A stretch of 40,487 nucleotides of DNA from Planctomycetales bacterium (GCA_015488215.1 WFOE01000103.1:1-40487), one strand, 5' to 3'; shown: positions 26,901 through 37,443, numbered from the stretch's first letter. The notes: a model not told the origin generated them from the letters alone. Program-made: numbers and translations.

Positions 26901-29468
26901 ATGAAGCGAAGCGTTCTTGCCCTGACGATTATCTTGTGCGGTCTGGCCTCCCCGGCCGTGGCGCAACTGAAGCCGGAACAACTGCCCCCCTACGACATCC
27001 GCGCCCGGGTTCTGCGGAGCGGCGGCAACCCGCCCGAGCAAAAACAGTCCTTCGCCTTTTACTTCGCACCGGACCGCGCGGCCCATAAGACCACCGGCTC
27101 CGAGTGGTGCCCCTGGGTGCGTATCGACCGGGAAAAATTCGCCTACCAGCTCAAACGCTATCCGAACACCCATCTGCGGCGGTGGCCTTTCGTAACGGGG
27201 CTGCGAGTGCATCCGGTTTCTGACCCCACCCGGATCGAAGTGCAAGTGCGGTTCGTGGAAAACGGGCAGGTGGTCTCCCTGCAAGCGGAACTTTTCGGCC
27301 CCCGGCTGGGACTTTTGTTCTGGCGCCGTCCGGAGGATCGCGTTCCGCAAGTGGCCACTCCTCGACAATACGACCGCCGCTACTGGCGCGTGTTTCAGCA
27401 AGTGCGCATTGCGGACCAAGAGCGGCCCAAGCACTTCATCATCGTGGACCGCTACATCGGCACGGACGACGACCGCGGGGCGTGGCAAGCCGGGATCGAG
27501 AATCTGGCTCGGGCCGGGTTCACCGCGCTGATGATCCCCCCCGGGCCCAAGCTGCCACCGGTGCTGGCCAAAACCGGCGTGCGGCGGATTGCCTGGGCCG
27601 TGTACAGTCCACCCGGTTACGCGTTCGATTACGATCCGAAAGTAACTCCCGAGGCGATTCGCCAGTGGGCCGAAAAGCAGGCTCAAGCGTATCGCCGTGC
27701 CGGGTTCGAGCTGCGGCAGATGGCACTGTTTGCCATGTCGGACGAACCGGGCTGGTACTACCCGGCCACTTACCGTGCGCTGGAAAAGTCCCCTCAGGGG
27801 ATGAAACGCTTCCACCAGTATCTGCAACGGCAGGGGATGACGCTGGAACAACTGGGGCGTTCCCGTTGGGAAGACGTACGCCCCTTGGGGCCCAGCCAGG
27901 TGCGTAGCGCCGGCGACCGGCGGCTGTTTTACTGGACCTGCCGCTTTTTTGCCTGGGATTCGGCGCGGCATTTTTCCAATTGCCGCCAGGCGCTGGCCGA
28001 CGCGTTCGGTTACGACCTGCCGGTGGTAACCAACTGGAACTTTTTCGCTGGGCGGTTCTACGTGCCCGGGCCGGTGGCCAACAATCCCGACAAGAAACAC
28101 CCCGACGCGGCCATGGGCGGACACGACTGGTACGAGTTCGCCCGGCTCCGAGGCGGCAACATGCTCTGGACCGAAGACTGGTTCGGCGACCAGAAGGCGT
28201 ATCAGTGGTCGTTCTATTTGGCGCGGCTGCGGGTCGCCGCCCGCGAAGGGGGGGTTTCGTTCGGAAGCTACGTCATCCCGCGAACCGCCGGAGGCCGGAA
28301 AGAGGGGATCACGCAAAAAATCCTTTCCATCACCGGTCACGGGGGCAAGGCAATCAAGTATTTCGTGTTCGGGCCCGAGTACGCTTTTCCCGGCAATTGC
28401 TATTCCGAACGGGTCGAAGTGGTGCTCGACATGGTCAAAGCCCATCGGGCGATCGGCCGGGCCGAGCCTTTGCTGTGGCCGGGGCGGATGCCGGTGGCCC
28501 AGGTGGCTCTGTTGCATCCGCGTAGCTCGCAGCCTTGGGACGCCCTGACTCCGGCCCGAAAGAAAGTCCAAATCCAGGGGGCGACCAACACCCACATGAA
28601 CGCCCGCCGCACCGGCTATCTGAGCGAGCTGTTCGACCTGTACCTGGCCTTGCAACATGCTAACGTGCCGGCCGACGTAATCGACGAGGACATGCTCCGC
28701 CAGGACAAGCTCGCCCCGTATCGCGTGCTCTATGTGACCGGGCCTGATCTGCCCGAGGAAGGCCAGCGCCAGTTGCTCGCTTGGGTGCGCGGCGGGGGCA
28801 CGCTGGTGCTGGTTCCGGGAGCGGCCTGCTGGAACCGCTACCACGAACCCTGCCAGGTGATCTACCAGGCGGCGGGACTGCCCCGACCGGTGGTGCCCCG
28901 GGAGTTCTACAACTACGTGTTGGGCGTGCCCTGGGCGGGTAAAGGCCAAGGAGAGCAAGGGCCGTTTCGCTACATCGGGCCCCGGGCGCGGCTCGCCCCC
29001 GGCCGCACACATCAGGTGGTGGCCCGGTTCGCTGACGACCAGAGCCCGGCCGTGGTGGTGGTCCCTGTAGGCAAGGGGCGTGTGGTGCAGTTCGCCTGGT
29101 TTCCAGGGCTTTCCTACTGGCGCAGTCAATCGGGCAAGGAAGACGGGCTGCCGGTGGGATTTTCCGAGCCGGTTCGCCGCTGGATTCTCTGGCCTGCGCT
29201 GGAACTGGCCGGGGTGAAACGTCTGGTGGAACCAAACCAGCCGATGGTCGAAGTGCTGTTTTTGCAAAGTCGGGCCGGGGTGGCGCTGACCGTGCTCAAC
29301 TGGAGCGGCCGCCCGGTGCCCAAGCTGCGGTTGCGGGTACGCAGCGGATTTCGGCCCTCTCGGGTGGAAAGCGTGCTGGCCTCCCGGGTCGAAGTGCGTC
29401 CCTGGAACGAAGGCGTGGAGCTGTTCCTGCCCCTGGAACGCTACGAGGTGCTCTCGCTTTATCGCTGA
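26901..29468 (+). CDS. Secreted GH42-like glycoside hydrolase candidate
   Basis: An 855-residue exported protein: signal peptide ending AVAQ (residue 22), a beta-rich N-terminal domain to about 150, then a TIM-barrel-like region with MSDEPGWYYPA (D281-E282), resembling the acid/base region of GH42-type clan-A enzymes, and TEDWFGDQKAYQWSFYL. Residues from about 520 form a Rossmann-like GATase1/beta-galactosidase-trimerisation domain (YRVLYVTGPDLPEEGQRQLLAWVRGGGTLVLVPG), and the end (about 780-855) is a small beta domain. Domain order matches beta-galactosidase GH42 relatives, but the catalytic nucleophile could not be assigned and the substrate is unknown. AGGAGC precedes the ATG. Confidence 0.75.
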   Translation: MKRSVLALTIILCGLASPAVAQLKPEQLPPYDIRARVLRSGGNPPEQKQSFAFYFAPDRAAHKTTGSEWCPWVRIDREKFAYQLKRYPNTHLRRWPFVTGLRVHPVSDPTRIEVQVRFVENGQVVSLQAELFGPRLGLLFWRRPEDRVPQVATPRQYDRRYWRVFQQVRIADQERPKHFIIVDRYIGTDDDRGAWQAGIENLARAGFTALMIPPGPKLPPVLAKTGVRRIAWAVYSPPGYAFDYDPKVTPEAIRQWAEKQAQAYRRAGFELRQMALFAMSDEPGWYYPATYRALEKSPQGMKRFHQYLQRQGMTLEQLGRSRWEDVRPLGPSQVRSAGDRRLFYWTCRFFAWDSARHFSNCRQALADAFGYDLPVVTNWNFFAGRFYVPGPVANNPDKKHPDAAMGGHDWYEFARLRGGNMLWTEDWFGDQKAYQWSFYLARLRVAAREGGVSFGSYVIPRTAGGRKEGITQKILSITGHGGKAIKYFVFGPEYAFPGNCYSERVEVVLDMVKAHRAIGRAEPLLWPGRMPVAQVALLHPRSSQPWDALTPARKKVQIQGATNTHMNARRTGYLSELFDLYLALQHANVPADVIDEDMLRQDKLAPYRVLYVTGPDLPEEGQRQLLAWVRGGGTLVLVPGAACWNRYHEPCQVIYQAAGLPRPVVPREFYNYVLGVPWAGKGQGEQGPFRYIGPRARLAPGRTHQVVARFADDQSPAVVVVPVGKGRVVQFAWFPGLSYWRSQSGKEDGLPVGFSEPVRRWILWPALELAGVKRLVEPNQPMVEVLFLQSRAGVALTVLNWSGRPVPKLRLRVRSGFRPSRVESVLASRVEVRPWNEGVELFLPLERYEVLSLYR

Positions 29469-29548
29469 AAAGCGGTAAAACAGACGCACGACCGGACCGC
29501 AGCGTGCGCGTTCCGTTGGTGCGTTCCCCTGCGAAGGGATTTCCAGCC

Positions 29549-30166
29549 GTGAGCAACCCCCCTGTGCTTGTACTGGCCACACGCAACGCCCACAAGGTGC
29601 AGGAGCTTCGGGAACTGCTGGCCCCGCTGGGACTGGAACTGAAGACCCTGGCCGACTTTCCTCAGGCGGTGGATGTGGCCGAGGACGCTTTCACCTTTGC
29701 CGAAAACGCCGAAAAGAAAGCGGTGGAGCAGGCCCGGGCCTTGCGCCACTGGACCCTGGGCGAAGACAGCGGGCTGGTGGTCGATGCCCTGGGCGGGGCC
29801 CCGGGCCCCCGTTCGGCTCGCTTTGCCGGCCCACAGGCTACCGACGAGCAGAACAACCGCAAGCTGCTGGCCGAATTGGAAGGCGTGCCCGAAGAAAAAC
29901 GCACGGCCGCCTACGTGTGCCACGTGGTGGTGGCCGATCCCCAGGGACAAGTGCAGGCTCGTGGCGAAGCCCGCTGCCGGGGACGCATCACCACCTCGCC
30001 CCGGGGAACAGCCGGATTCGGCTACGACCCGCTGTTCGAAATCGTCGAATACCATCGCACGTTCGGCCAGTTGGGCCCGCTGGTCAAGCAGCGGCTGAGC
30101 CACCGCGCCCGGGCCGTGGAGCGGCTGCTGCCCCAGTTGCGGCGATTGCTGGCCGCTGATTCGTAA
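29549..30166 (+). CDS. rdgB: XTP/dITP diphosphatase (RdgB/HAM1 family)
   Basis: A 205-residue nucleotide-pool sanitising enzyme that hydrolyses dITP and XTP to the monophosphates. The hallmarks are ATRNAHKVQEL (start of the fold), EDSGLVVDALGGAPGPRSARFAG (catalytic Asp region), GFGYDPLF and LSHRARA. The GTG at 29549 was chosen because AAGGGA lies about ten bases upstream and the length then fits the family; an earlier in-frame GTG (29504) would add 15 residues with no homology to the usual N-terminus. Confidence 0.93.
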   Translation: MSNPPVLVLATRNAHKVQELRELLAPLGLELKTLADFPQAVDVAEDAFTFAENAEKKAVEQARALRHWTLGEDSGLVVDALGGAPGPRSARFAGPQATDEQNNRKLLAELEGVPEEKRTAAYVCHVVVADPQGQVQARGEARCRGRITTSPRGTAGFGYDPLFEIVEYHRTFGQLGPLVKQRLSHRARAVERLLPQLRRLLAADS

Positions 30167-30305
30167 CGTAGCGGCGGCTCCCCCCGCCCGGCCCGATTTT
30201 CCGGGCAACATGTGTGGGGCAATCCTGGGAGCTTCGCCGCCTGAGTCGTGGCCGCTGCGGCACGTGTTGTCCCTCCCATTGTCCTTCCCCGAACTGACAC
30301 CGGCG

Positions 30306-31421
30306 ATGAAGATTACCCAGGTCGAAATCTTCGTGCTGGAAAAACCGCTTGCCCGGCCCCAGCGCAACAGCAAGGGAAGCCGCACCAGCCGCAAGTTCAC
30401 GCTGGTACGGGTGCATTGCGACCGGGGGCTTACCGGCCTGGGCGACGCCTACGGGGACCAGGCCATCATGGCCTGCATCCTCCGGCACCGGCTGGCTCCC
30501 GCGGTGCTGGGGGCCAATCCGCGCCGTATTGACCTGCTCTGGCAGCGGTTGTTCGAAAGCCGCGCGTTCTGGGAACCAGGCGGATCGTTCCTTTGCGGCA
30601 TCAGCGCGTTGGAGGTCGCTTGCTGGGACCTGTGGGCCAAAAGCGAAGGCGTGCCGGTCTGCGAGCTGCTCGGCGGCAGTCGGCGAGAGTGGATTCCGGC
30701 TTACGCCAGCGATTTGCACTGGGACACCCCAGAGTGGATGGCCGAAACGGCCGCCCGCTACGTGGAACAAGGATTCACCCACGTCAAATGCCACGTGGGC
30801 GCAGCCGGGCAGTTCGACAACGACCTGCGGCGCCTGGAAGCCATCCGGCAAGCCATCGGCCCCGAGGTGGAGCTGATGGTCGATCTGAACACCGGCATGG
30901 ACCGGCAGCAGGCGCTTCGGTTCGGTCGGGCCATCGCCCCGTTGCGGCCGTTCTGGCTGGAAGAACCGCTTCCGCCATGGGACCTGGCAGGACATCGCCT
31001 GCTGGAAGACGAGTTGGGCTACCCGGTGGCCACCGGCGAGAATCTGTTCACCATCCACGGCTTTCGTCCGGCCTGGAATCCGCCGTGCTGCCGGTATCTG
31101 ATGCCGGATGTGCTTCGCTGCGGAGGGCTGGCGCAGATGCAACAGATCGTCCGCGAAGCCTCGGCCGCCGGGATGAGCGTCACCCCGCACAACTACTCCA
31201 GCGGCGTGGGGCTGGCCGCCACGTTGCACCTGATGGCCGCCCAGCCGGAGATGGAACTGCTGGAATACGATCCCACGCAAACGGCCATCTATGAAGAACT
31301 CTTTCCCGAACCGCCCCCGCTGGAACGAGGACACGTGCGCGTGCCGGAACGCCCCGGGCTGGGGGTGGAACTGCAAGAACAAACGCTCCAGCGTTACCTG
31401 GTGGCTCAGTACCGAGTGTAG
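30306..31421 (+). CDS. Mandelate racemase/muconate lactonizing enzyme family protein
   Basis: A 371-residue enolase-superfamily enzyme. Metal ligands D193 (VDLN), E219 (WLEEP) and E245 (TGEN) are in place; the D268 (MPDVLRCGG)/H295 (TPHNYSSG) dyad, the R-specific base of the mandelate racemase subgroup, is also present. On the other face the KxK motif reads K161-C-H163, so the second lysine is replaced by histidine. This combination suits sugar-acid dehydratases, but no subgroup can be chosen with certainty. The gene lies 139 bases after rdgB on the same strand and convergent to the HD-GYP gene. No sugar-catabolism neighbours are visible. Confidence 0.9.
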   Translation: MKITQVEIFVLEKPLARPQRNSKGSRTSRKFTLVRVHCDRGLTGLGDAYGDQAIMACILRHRLAPAVLGANPRRIDLLWQRLFESRAFWEPGGSFLCGISALEVACWDLWAKSEGVPVCELLGGSRREWIPAYASDLHWDTPEWMAETAARYVEQGFTHVKCHVGAAGQFDNDLRRLEAIRQAIGPEVELMVDLNTGMDRQQALRFGRAIAPLRPFWLEEPLPPWDLAGHRLLEDELGYPVATGENLFTIHGFRPAWNPPCCRYLMPDVLRCGGLAQMQQIVREASAAGMSVTPHNYSSGVGLAATLHLMAAQPEMELLEYDPTQTAIYEELFPEPPPLERGHVRVPERPGLGVELQEQTLQRYLVAQYRV

Positions 31422-31493
31422 AGCCGTTCGGGTTTGCAGCCTTCGTCCCTGGGAATACTCGGGCGGCAGGGGACACGGGCGGGGGCGCTGCTT

Positions 31494-32705
31494 TCAGGCG
31501 GAAACATATTCCGGCCGCGGTGTCGAGTGCCAGAACGCCTCGGGATAGTAAGGGGTGACGTCCTGGTCGTCCACCCGCTGGATGAACAGGTCCTGGTAGA
31601 TGGCCAGGTCCATTTCGTTCAGGCTGGGGTTGGCCACCCGGTGGCCCTGTTCCGTGCGCAGGATCTGCACTTTCGGCCGGTAGGGTTCTTCCGGATTGAA
31701 GTCCACCACCACCGCTTCCATTCCGTTGGAAAGCTGAACCACCTTGCCGATGGGAAAAGGCGGGATGATGCGGTAAAAAGCCTGTTCGATGACCGGATCG
31801 AACATCCCCTGGCACCAGGTGCGCATTTCGTGCAGCACGCGGATGGGCGGCTTGGCCGCCGAGTAGCAGCGGTGGGTGGTGGCCGCGTCGAACACGTCCA
31901 CCACAGTGGCAATCCGGGCAAAGACGGGTATCTGGCGTTCTTTCAGCGGGGGCAACCATTCGCCGCTGGCTGGGTCCTGGCGGCGAGGGTAGCCCCGGCC
32001 GTCCCAACGCTGGTGGTGATGAAGCACCACCACGGCCGTCGCCGGGGGCACGTGGCCCCGGACCATCTCGTAACCCAACACCGGGTGCTGCCGCACGTAT
32101 TCCATCTCTTCGGGTGTGAGTTTGCCGGGCTTGTTCAGCACCTTGGGGTCCAGACGCACTTTGCCCAGGTCGTGCAATAGCAGCCCCAGTCCCAGGTGGC
32201 GGAGATTCTTCGCCTCGCGAGGGTCTTTCCACTCCCGCTGTTGGATCAGGTATCCTTCCAGTTGCTTGCCCAACAGCATGGACAGGTAGCAGACATTGGT
32301 TGAATGGGCCATCAGATAGCTGTCGTAAGCCTGCAGCTTCTGCAACATGGCCGAAAACTTGTTGCGTTGCAGAGCTTCGTTCAAGCTGGTGACGGCCTCC
32401 TCAAACCCCTGCCAATCCAACGCCGCCCCGGTGGATTCCATGCTGCGTTGGAAGTTGCACCGCACGCGGTGGTAAAGTTCCCGCTGCTGTTCTTCCAGTT
32501 CCGGATCGAACAGTTGCTCCAGGAACTCCAGTTGCGGGTACTGGATCCACACTTCGTAAATGCCCCAGCGTTTCAGTCGCGGAACCAGGTTCAGCGGAAT
32601 CTCCTGCCCGCGCTGAAGCAAATACCGGCCCGGATGCGATGGCACCGGAATAGGCCGAGCCAGCACCATGCCGGGGGTCAGGTGATCGACATGCACACGA
32701 ATCAT
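31494..32705 (-). CDS. HD-GYP domain protein
   Basis: A 403-residue protein. The start at 32705 has an ideal AGGAGG eight bases upstream. The central half is an HD-GYP domain, the cyclic-di-GMP phosphodiesterase type: H134 in MAHSTNV, H178-D179 in LLLHDLGKVRLD, H207 in RQHPVLGYE, HHHQRWDGRGYP (230-240, complete GYP motif) and the DVFDAATT metal-site segment (270-277). The N-terminal 125 residues carry a DUF3391-like beginning (VHVDHLTPGMVLARPIP), and the C-terminal 90 residues form a small beta-rich domain (VVQLSNGMEAVVVDFNP). No receiver or membrane segments. It probably degrades cyclic di-GMP in the cytoplasm. Confidence 0.92.
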   Translation of the reverse strand: MIRVHVDHLTPGMVLARPIPVPSHPGRYLLQRGQEIPLNLVPRLKRWGIYEVWIQYPQLEFLEQLFDPELEEQQRELYHRVRCNFQRSMESTGAALDWQGFEEAVTSLNEALQRNKFSAMLQKLQAYDSYLMAHSTNVCYLSMLLGKQLEGYLIQQREWKDPREAKNLRHLGLGLLLHDLGKVRLDPKVLNKPGKLTPEEMEYVRQHPVLGYEMVRGHVPPATAVVVLHHHQRWDGRGYPRRQDPASGEWLPPLKERQIPVFARIATVVDVFDAATTHRCYSAAKPPIRVLHEMRTWCQGMFDPVIEQAFYRIIPPFPIGKVVQLSNGMEAVVVDFNPEEPYRPKVQILRTEQGHRVANPSLNEMDLAIYQDLFIQRVDDQDVTPYYPEAFWHSTPRPEYVSA

Positions 32706-33083
32706 CCGTAACACCTCCTGCTATTTCCGGGAACGACCAAACCGGGCAAGAGGCGACGCCATCCCCCCGGTGACAGACTGCAGAGGCAACCCAGGGCGTG
32801 AGGGTTTACGCGGGTTCAGTTTCGAGCCAGTGCGCACCCGTTGCCGGCAAGGGATCACCGTCGCCACACGAGGATATTACTTCGGAAATCAAACTTGCCG
32901 CCCGGACGAGGCGTTCCATTCAAACGTAGATTACGCCAAGGGGACGGTGTCCCCTGTCCCGGAAAAAGCGACGGCCCCGTTGGAACAGAAAACCTCCGTC
33001 GAACCGGAAAAACCGGCCCCCGTTCCCCCCGATGGTTGTACGTTCCCGGTCGGGCACCCGCTTGCACGAGCCGAACCGACGAT
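32706..33083. other. Intergenic region upstream of the HD-GYP gene
   Basis: 378 bases. I see no RNA gene, repeat or clear promoter. An apparent plus-strand open frame running through it (32770-33123) ends antisense to the next gene and has no ribosome-binding site. Confidence 0.5.
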
Positions 33084-33734
33084 TCAACGCGAAGAAAAGC
33101 TGCTTGGGCGCAGTGCGGCGTAAGCGTCCGGCGTGTCCACGTCCCGCAGCACTCCGGCCGTATCGACCGGCACCCGGCACTGGGGCCACCGCCTGACCAC
33201 CACGTTAATCCCCTGCCGGGGGCCCAGGGCGAACACTTCGGCAGCCGCCCGCCAGGGCAACGCCACCGGATGCCCGCTGCGGCCACGGTGCTCGGGCACG
33301 ATTACCTCGGGGCGCTCGGGCCGGTAATAGCCCAGAAGCCGAGCGATCAGCTCCGGCGAAACGCCCGGCACATCGCAAGGGCTGAGCAGCCACACGTCTT
33401 GGGCCCGGGGCGAAAAACGCTCCTCCAAAAACCGCAGCCCCCATTGAACCGACTCTTTCATCTCCCCGGGGGCTTGCGGCGGACGGCACACAAACGCCCC
33501 CGTGGCTTGAACGCATTGGGCCAGCGGTTCGTCCTCGGGCCGCACGACGACCACCACGGCTCGTAGCGGCGCGGCCAGATACTGCCGCAACACGTGTTCG
33601 ATCAACCGGCCCGACCCCCAGGGAAGCAGCAGCTTCGGCCGGCCCATACGGCGGCTGTGCCCCGCGGCCGGAAGCACCGCATAACAGTCGCACGTCGGCG
33701 ATTGTTCAGAAGCCGAGGGCCACGGCATGCGCAT
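33084..33734 (-). CDS. MobA-like NTP transferase (MocA type)
   Basis: A 216-residue nucleotidyltransferase. The nucleotide-binding motif LPAAGHSRRMGRPKLLLPW (21-39, K34), the metal-site CDVPG and the GRSGHPVALPW loop are those of MobA/MocA proteins that add CMP or GMP to molybdopterin. Starting 14 bases after the xdhC stop, it almost certainly shares its message. MocA-XdhC pairs prepare the sulfurated, cytidylated cofactor of xanthine-dehydrogenase-type enzymes. The alternative ATG two codons later is possible. Confidence 0.88.
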   Translation of the reverse strand: MRMPWPSASEQSPTCDCYAVLPAAGHSRRMGRPKLLLPWGSGRLIEHVLRQYLAAPLRAVVVVVRPEDEPLAQCVQATGAFVCRPPQAPGEMKESVQWGLRFLEERFSPRAQDVWLLSPCDVPGVSPELIARLLGYYRPERPEVIVPEHRGRSGHPVALPWRAAAEVFALGPRQGINVVVRRWPQCRVPVDTAGVLRDVDTPDAYAALRPSSFSSR

Positions 33735-33747
33735 CGCAAGACCGCCC

Positions 33748-34845
33748 TCAGCACGATTCCAGAGCCGAAACCCGCTGCGGGCGGCCCGGCACACACCCGT
33801 CCCGATTGCGATGGGCCACCAGCTCGGCCAGGATGCTGATTGCGATTTCCATCACGGTCTGCGAGCCGATGTCGATCCCCACCGGGGCGTAAACTTCCTC
33901 CAGCCGTTCGCGGGGAATCCCCTGACTGGCCAGGTCTTCGAAGATGAGCCGGATTTTCCGCCGGGAGCCGATCATGCCAATGTAGCGCGCCGGCTTCTGG
34001 ATTAGGTGGAACAGAGCCTCTTCGTCGTGATTGTGGCCTCGGGTAACAATCAGGCAGTAGGTCCGCTGGTCCACCTCCAACTGAGGCAGCAGCTCGCCAA
34101 AAGGACCGCAGAGCCGACGATGGACGCCGGGAAAACGCTCTTTTGAGAGCAAGTCCTCGCGGTCGTCCATTACCCAGACTTCAAAGTCCAAGTCCACGGC
34201 CAGTCGGGCCACCGCTTGCCCCACGTGTCCTGCGCCGACAATCACCAGCCGGCATCGGGCCGGCTGGGGCAAATAGGCCACCTTGCCCGTGGTGTAGGGA
34301 CGCACTCTCCGGTCTAACGGGCGCAAGCCCTGAACCACCTGTTCTACGGCCTCGGCCGGAAGCTGCTCCGCGGTGGACGCTATTACCCGACCTTCCTGGT
34401 CCAGCAGCAGCCGGTCGCCCGGGACCAAGCCGGGCAACTGGGCTCCGGGGAGCAGCACCGCCTCGGTGCTGCCGTCGCCCCGGCTCAGGTGATGGGCCAG
34501 TTGCCGCAGATATTCTCTGGCCTGGGGCTGGCTCAACGGGTCCAGCAGCACGGTCATTCGCCCGCCGCAGATCAGCCCGTCGTCCCAACCGTAGTCGTTG
34601 TCCAGGTTGAAGGTAATCAGCTCCGGAGAAGCATCCGGGGACAGCCCCAGCGCGCGGCGTTTGACTTCCGCCTCCACGCAGCCGCCGCCCAGCGTGCCGA
34701 TCTGCTTGCCCTGTGGCGTAACCAGCATGCAAGCGCCGGCTTTCTGCGGGGTGGAGCCGCGCGTTTCCACCAGACGGCAGAACACCCCCCGAAAGCCCTC
34801 CTGCTGCGCAAGTCGGGCAACCTGCGCGATTACGTCGCGGATCAT
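33748..34845 (-). CDS. xdhC: XdhC/CoxF-family molybdenum cofactor insertion protein
   Basis: A 365-residue XdhC. The N-terminal domain shows RGSTPQKAGACMLVTPQG, GTLGGGCVEAEV and LICGGRM, the family hallmarks; the C-terminal half is a Rossmann fold (VIVGAGHVGQAVARLA at about 204-219) followed by GSRRK and APVGIDIGSQTVMEIAISI. XdhC holds molybdopterin and helps sulfurate it before insertion into xanthine- or CO-dehydrogenase-type enzymes. No such enzyme gene lies in this window. It is the first gene of a two-gene operon with the MocA-like protein. Confidence 0.93.
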   Translation of the reverse strand: MIRDVIAQVARLAQQEGFRGVFCRLVETRGSTPQKAGACMLVTPQGKQIGTLGGGCVEAEVKRRALGLSPDASPELITFNLDNDYGWDDGLICGGRMTVLLDPLSQPQAREYLRQLAHHLSRGDGSTEAVLLPGAQLPGLVPGDRLLLDQEGRVIASTAEQLPAEAVEQVVQGLRPLDRRVRPYTTGKVAYLPQPARCRLVIVGAGHVGQAVARLAVDLDFEVWVMDDREDLLSKERFPGVHRRLCGPFGELLPQLEVDQRTYCLIVTRGHNHDEEALFHLIQKPARYIGMIGSRRKIRLIFEDLASQGIPRERLEEVYAPVGIDIGSQTVMEIAISILAELVAHRNRDGCVPGRPQRVSALESC

Positions 34846-34916
34846 CGGTTGGGACGACCTCGGCTCCTATCGGGAAGACAACGGGGAACGTTCCGCCGCG
34901 CCGGTCAGGAAACGGC

Positions 34917-35909
<993 letters not shown>

Positions 35910-36055
35910 TCTTCTGGGCTCCTTATGCCGAGGAACTTGGGACTCCGAGGAAACCCCTCTTCTACTCGCCCCCCTGGCAACCCGGCGACAGCCGGATTGT
36001 TCCTCATTGTTATTGCCCCAAGCGGCACCTGCAAGTAAGTAGCGTTTGCCGGCAG

Positions 36056-36484
36056 TCAGGGGGCCGCAGCACTTTGGACTTCCAGGGTGAGCTCCACGGG
36101 AGCGTCGGCGGCCACTTCGACGGTAAGCTGCGACTGCTTGTTGAACTGCACGGCCACCGGCGGCGGTCCTGGGCTTGTTGCCGCAGCGCTTTCTTCCACG
36201 CCCTCCAACGGCACCTGAAGTTGGGCGGCGGAATACACCTCGACACGGTACACGCCCGGAAACGGCCCCTCGGCCGCTGGGATGTGGAACTCCCCGTCTT
36301 TGACCAGGGCGTAACACTTTGGGCCACGGGTTCCCTGGATCGGCACCAACACCACCGAACCACTCTCAAGCGGCTTGCCGTCCAACCGCACCGTGCCGCG
36401 GACTTCCTGGCCCGGCTTTCTAGCCGAATCGCACCCGGTGAGAGCCACGCTGCAACATACGACCAACACACAGAGGATGCGCAT
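36056..36484 (-). CDS. Small lipoprotein with carboxypeptidase-regulatory-like fold
   Basis: A 142-residue protein. The lipobox ALTGC (residues 14-18) marks it as a lipoprotein. The mature part, [42 protein letters not shown], shows the GxVxxxGxPlxxaxVxf pattern of the planctomycete carboxypeptidase-regulatory-like (transthyretin-like) lipoproteins that are very common in this phylum. The rest is a beta-sandwich with a Pro-rich loop. Its neighbours on both sides are exported proteins on the same strand, 33 bases from the next upstream gene. Function unknown. Confidence 0.85.
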   Translation of the reverse strand: MRILCVLVVCCSVALTGCDSARKPGQEVRGTVRLDGKPLESGSVVLVPIQGTRGPKCYALVKDGEFHIPAAEGPFPGVYRVEVYSAAQLQVPLEGVEESAAATSPGPPPVAVQFNKQSQLTVEVAADAPVELTLEVQSAAAP

Positions 36485-36517
36485 GGGATGCTCTCCTGCG
36501 TTCCAGGTTCCGAAGCG

Positions 36518-37279
36518 CTAGCGATTGCCGGCATCTTCTGGGACGGCGCCGTTCCGCAGCCGACAATTGCGCACTTGGATTACTTCGGCCAGGTGGGAAC
36601 GATTGCCCTGGGTGGTGATGGAACGAATCGTCAGCGGAAGGTCCCAGCGCCCCTGGCGTTTCCACTCCAGCATCACCGTGGTGCTGCGGACCAGCAGGCC
36701 GCTTTTCCGATTCCAGAACGAAACCGTGTACACCCGCGGCAGATACTTTCCTTGGGCGTTGCGAACTGCGTCCAGCACCGAGATGGTGAAATGCAGCGGT
36801 CCCATGTCCCGCGATACTTGCGCAATCAAATCACCGCGGATGCGGTATTGACTGTGCATCGGGTCGTTGCGAAAGCGGATGAGCCGCCCCAGCGGATGCG
36901 ACGCCTGTTCCGCGACGAACTCCACGTCGAAACGATACTCGTCGGTTGCGGCGCGGTGCTGGACTACGGATTCAAAGCGGCGTTTTAGCGGAACAAACTC
37001 CACGGGAATGGGTTCGTTCCACTTGACCTTCAGTTCCGGGGTTACCACCACGTCGCGCACCAGGTGTTTTCCGTTGCTTTGCAACCAAAGCTCGGCTTCG
37101 AAGCCGGGAAAATCTTTCCACTGGGCCCGCGCCTCGTGGGCGCGAACCATCACCTGCTGGGCGTCTTCTGCCTGGGACTTGTCCGCCTCGGGCTTCTCCG
37201 CCTGGGCCAAGCCCACCACGGCAGCCACCACCGGGCAGAGGAACGCAATCAGACCGCAGCTCCAAAGGGAAACTCGCAT
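36518..37279 (-). CDS. Exported DUF3386-like protein
   Basis: A 253-residue protein. The start at 37279 has AGGAG eight bases upstream and is followed by a signal peptide (MRVSLWSCGLIAFLCPVV, cleaved near LAQA). The mature part begins with a charged spacer, then VMVRAHEARAQWKDFPGFEAEL, which resembles DUF3386 of cyanobacteria and planctomycetes. Strands such as VYTVSFWNRKSGLLVRSTTVMLEWKRQGRWDLPLTIRSITTQ follow. It lies between the DUF1559 protein and a small lipoprotein on the same strand. The family assignment is moderate; the role is unknown. Confidence 0.7.
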   Translation of the reverse strand: MRVSLWSCGLIAFLCPVVAAVVGLAQAEKPEADKSQAEDAQQVMVRAHEARAQWKDFPGFEAELWLQSNGKHLVRDVVVTPELKVKWNEPIPVEFVPLKRRFESVVQHRAATDEYRFDVEFVAEQASHPLGRLIRFRNDPMHSQYRIRGDLIAQVSRDMGPLHFTISVLDAVRNAQGKYLPRVYTVSFWNRKSGLLVRSTTVMLEWKRQGRWDLPLTIRSITTQGNRSHLAEVIQVRNCRLRNGAVPEDAGNR

Positions 37280-37443
37280 GGCATGATCTCCTACGCACCA
37301 AAGGGAAACATCGTGGCAGACTACGAGGCTGTCACAAAACTTCCGGCCGCAGACGCTGCGTTTGAGGATGCGGGCGGCGCCGGGGGGTGGGGAAACGCTG
37401 TAAAGTCCCCCGCCGCACACCGCAACATCCGCACCGAATCCAC

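Noticed and set aside
26835-29582. Open frame of 915 codons on the minus strand
   Set aside because: Antisense to the glycosidase and part of rdgB; histidine/proline-rich with no motif. A shadow frame of high GC.
32770-33123. Plus-strand frame of 117 codons upstream of the HD-GYP gene
   Set aside because: No ribosome-binding site, overlaps the end of the MocA-like gene in antisense, no recognisable domain.
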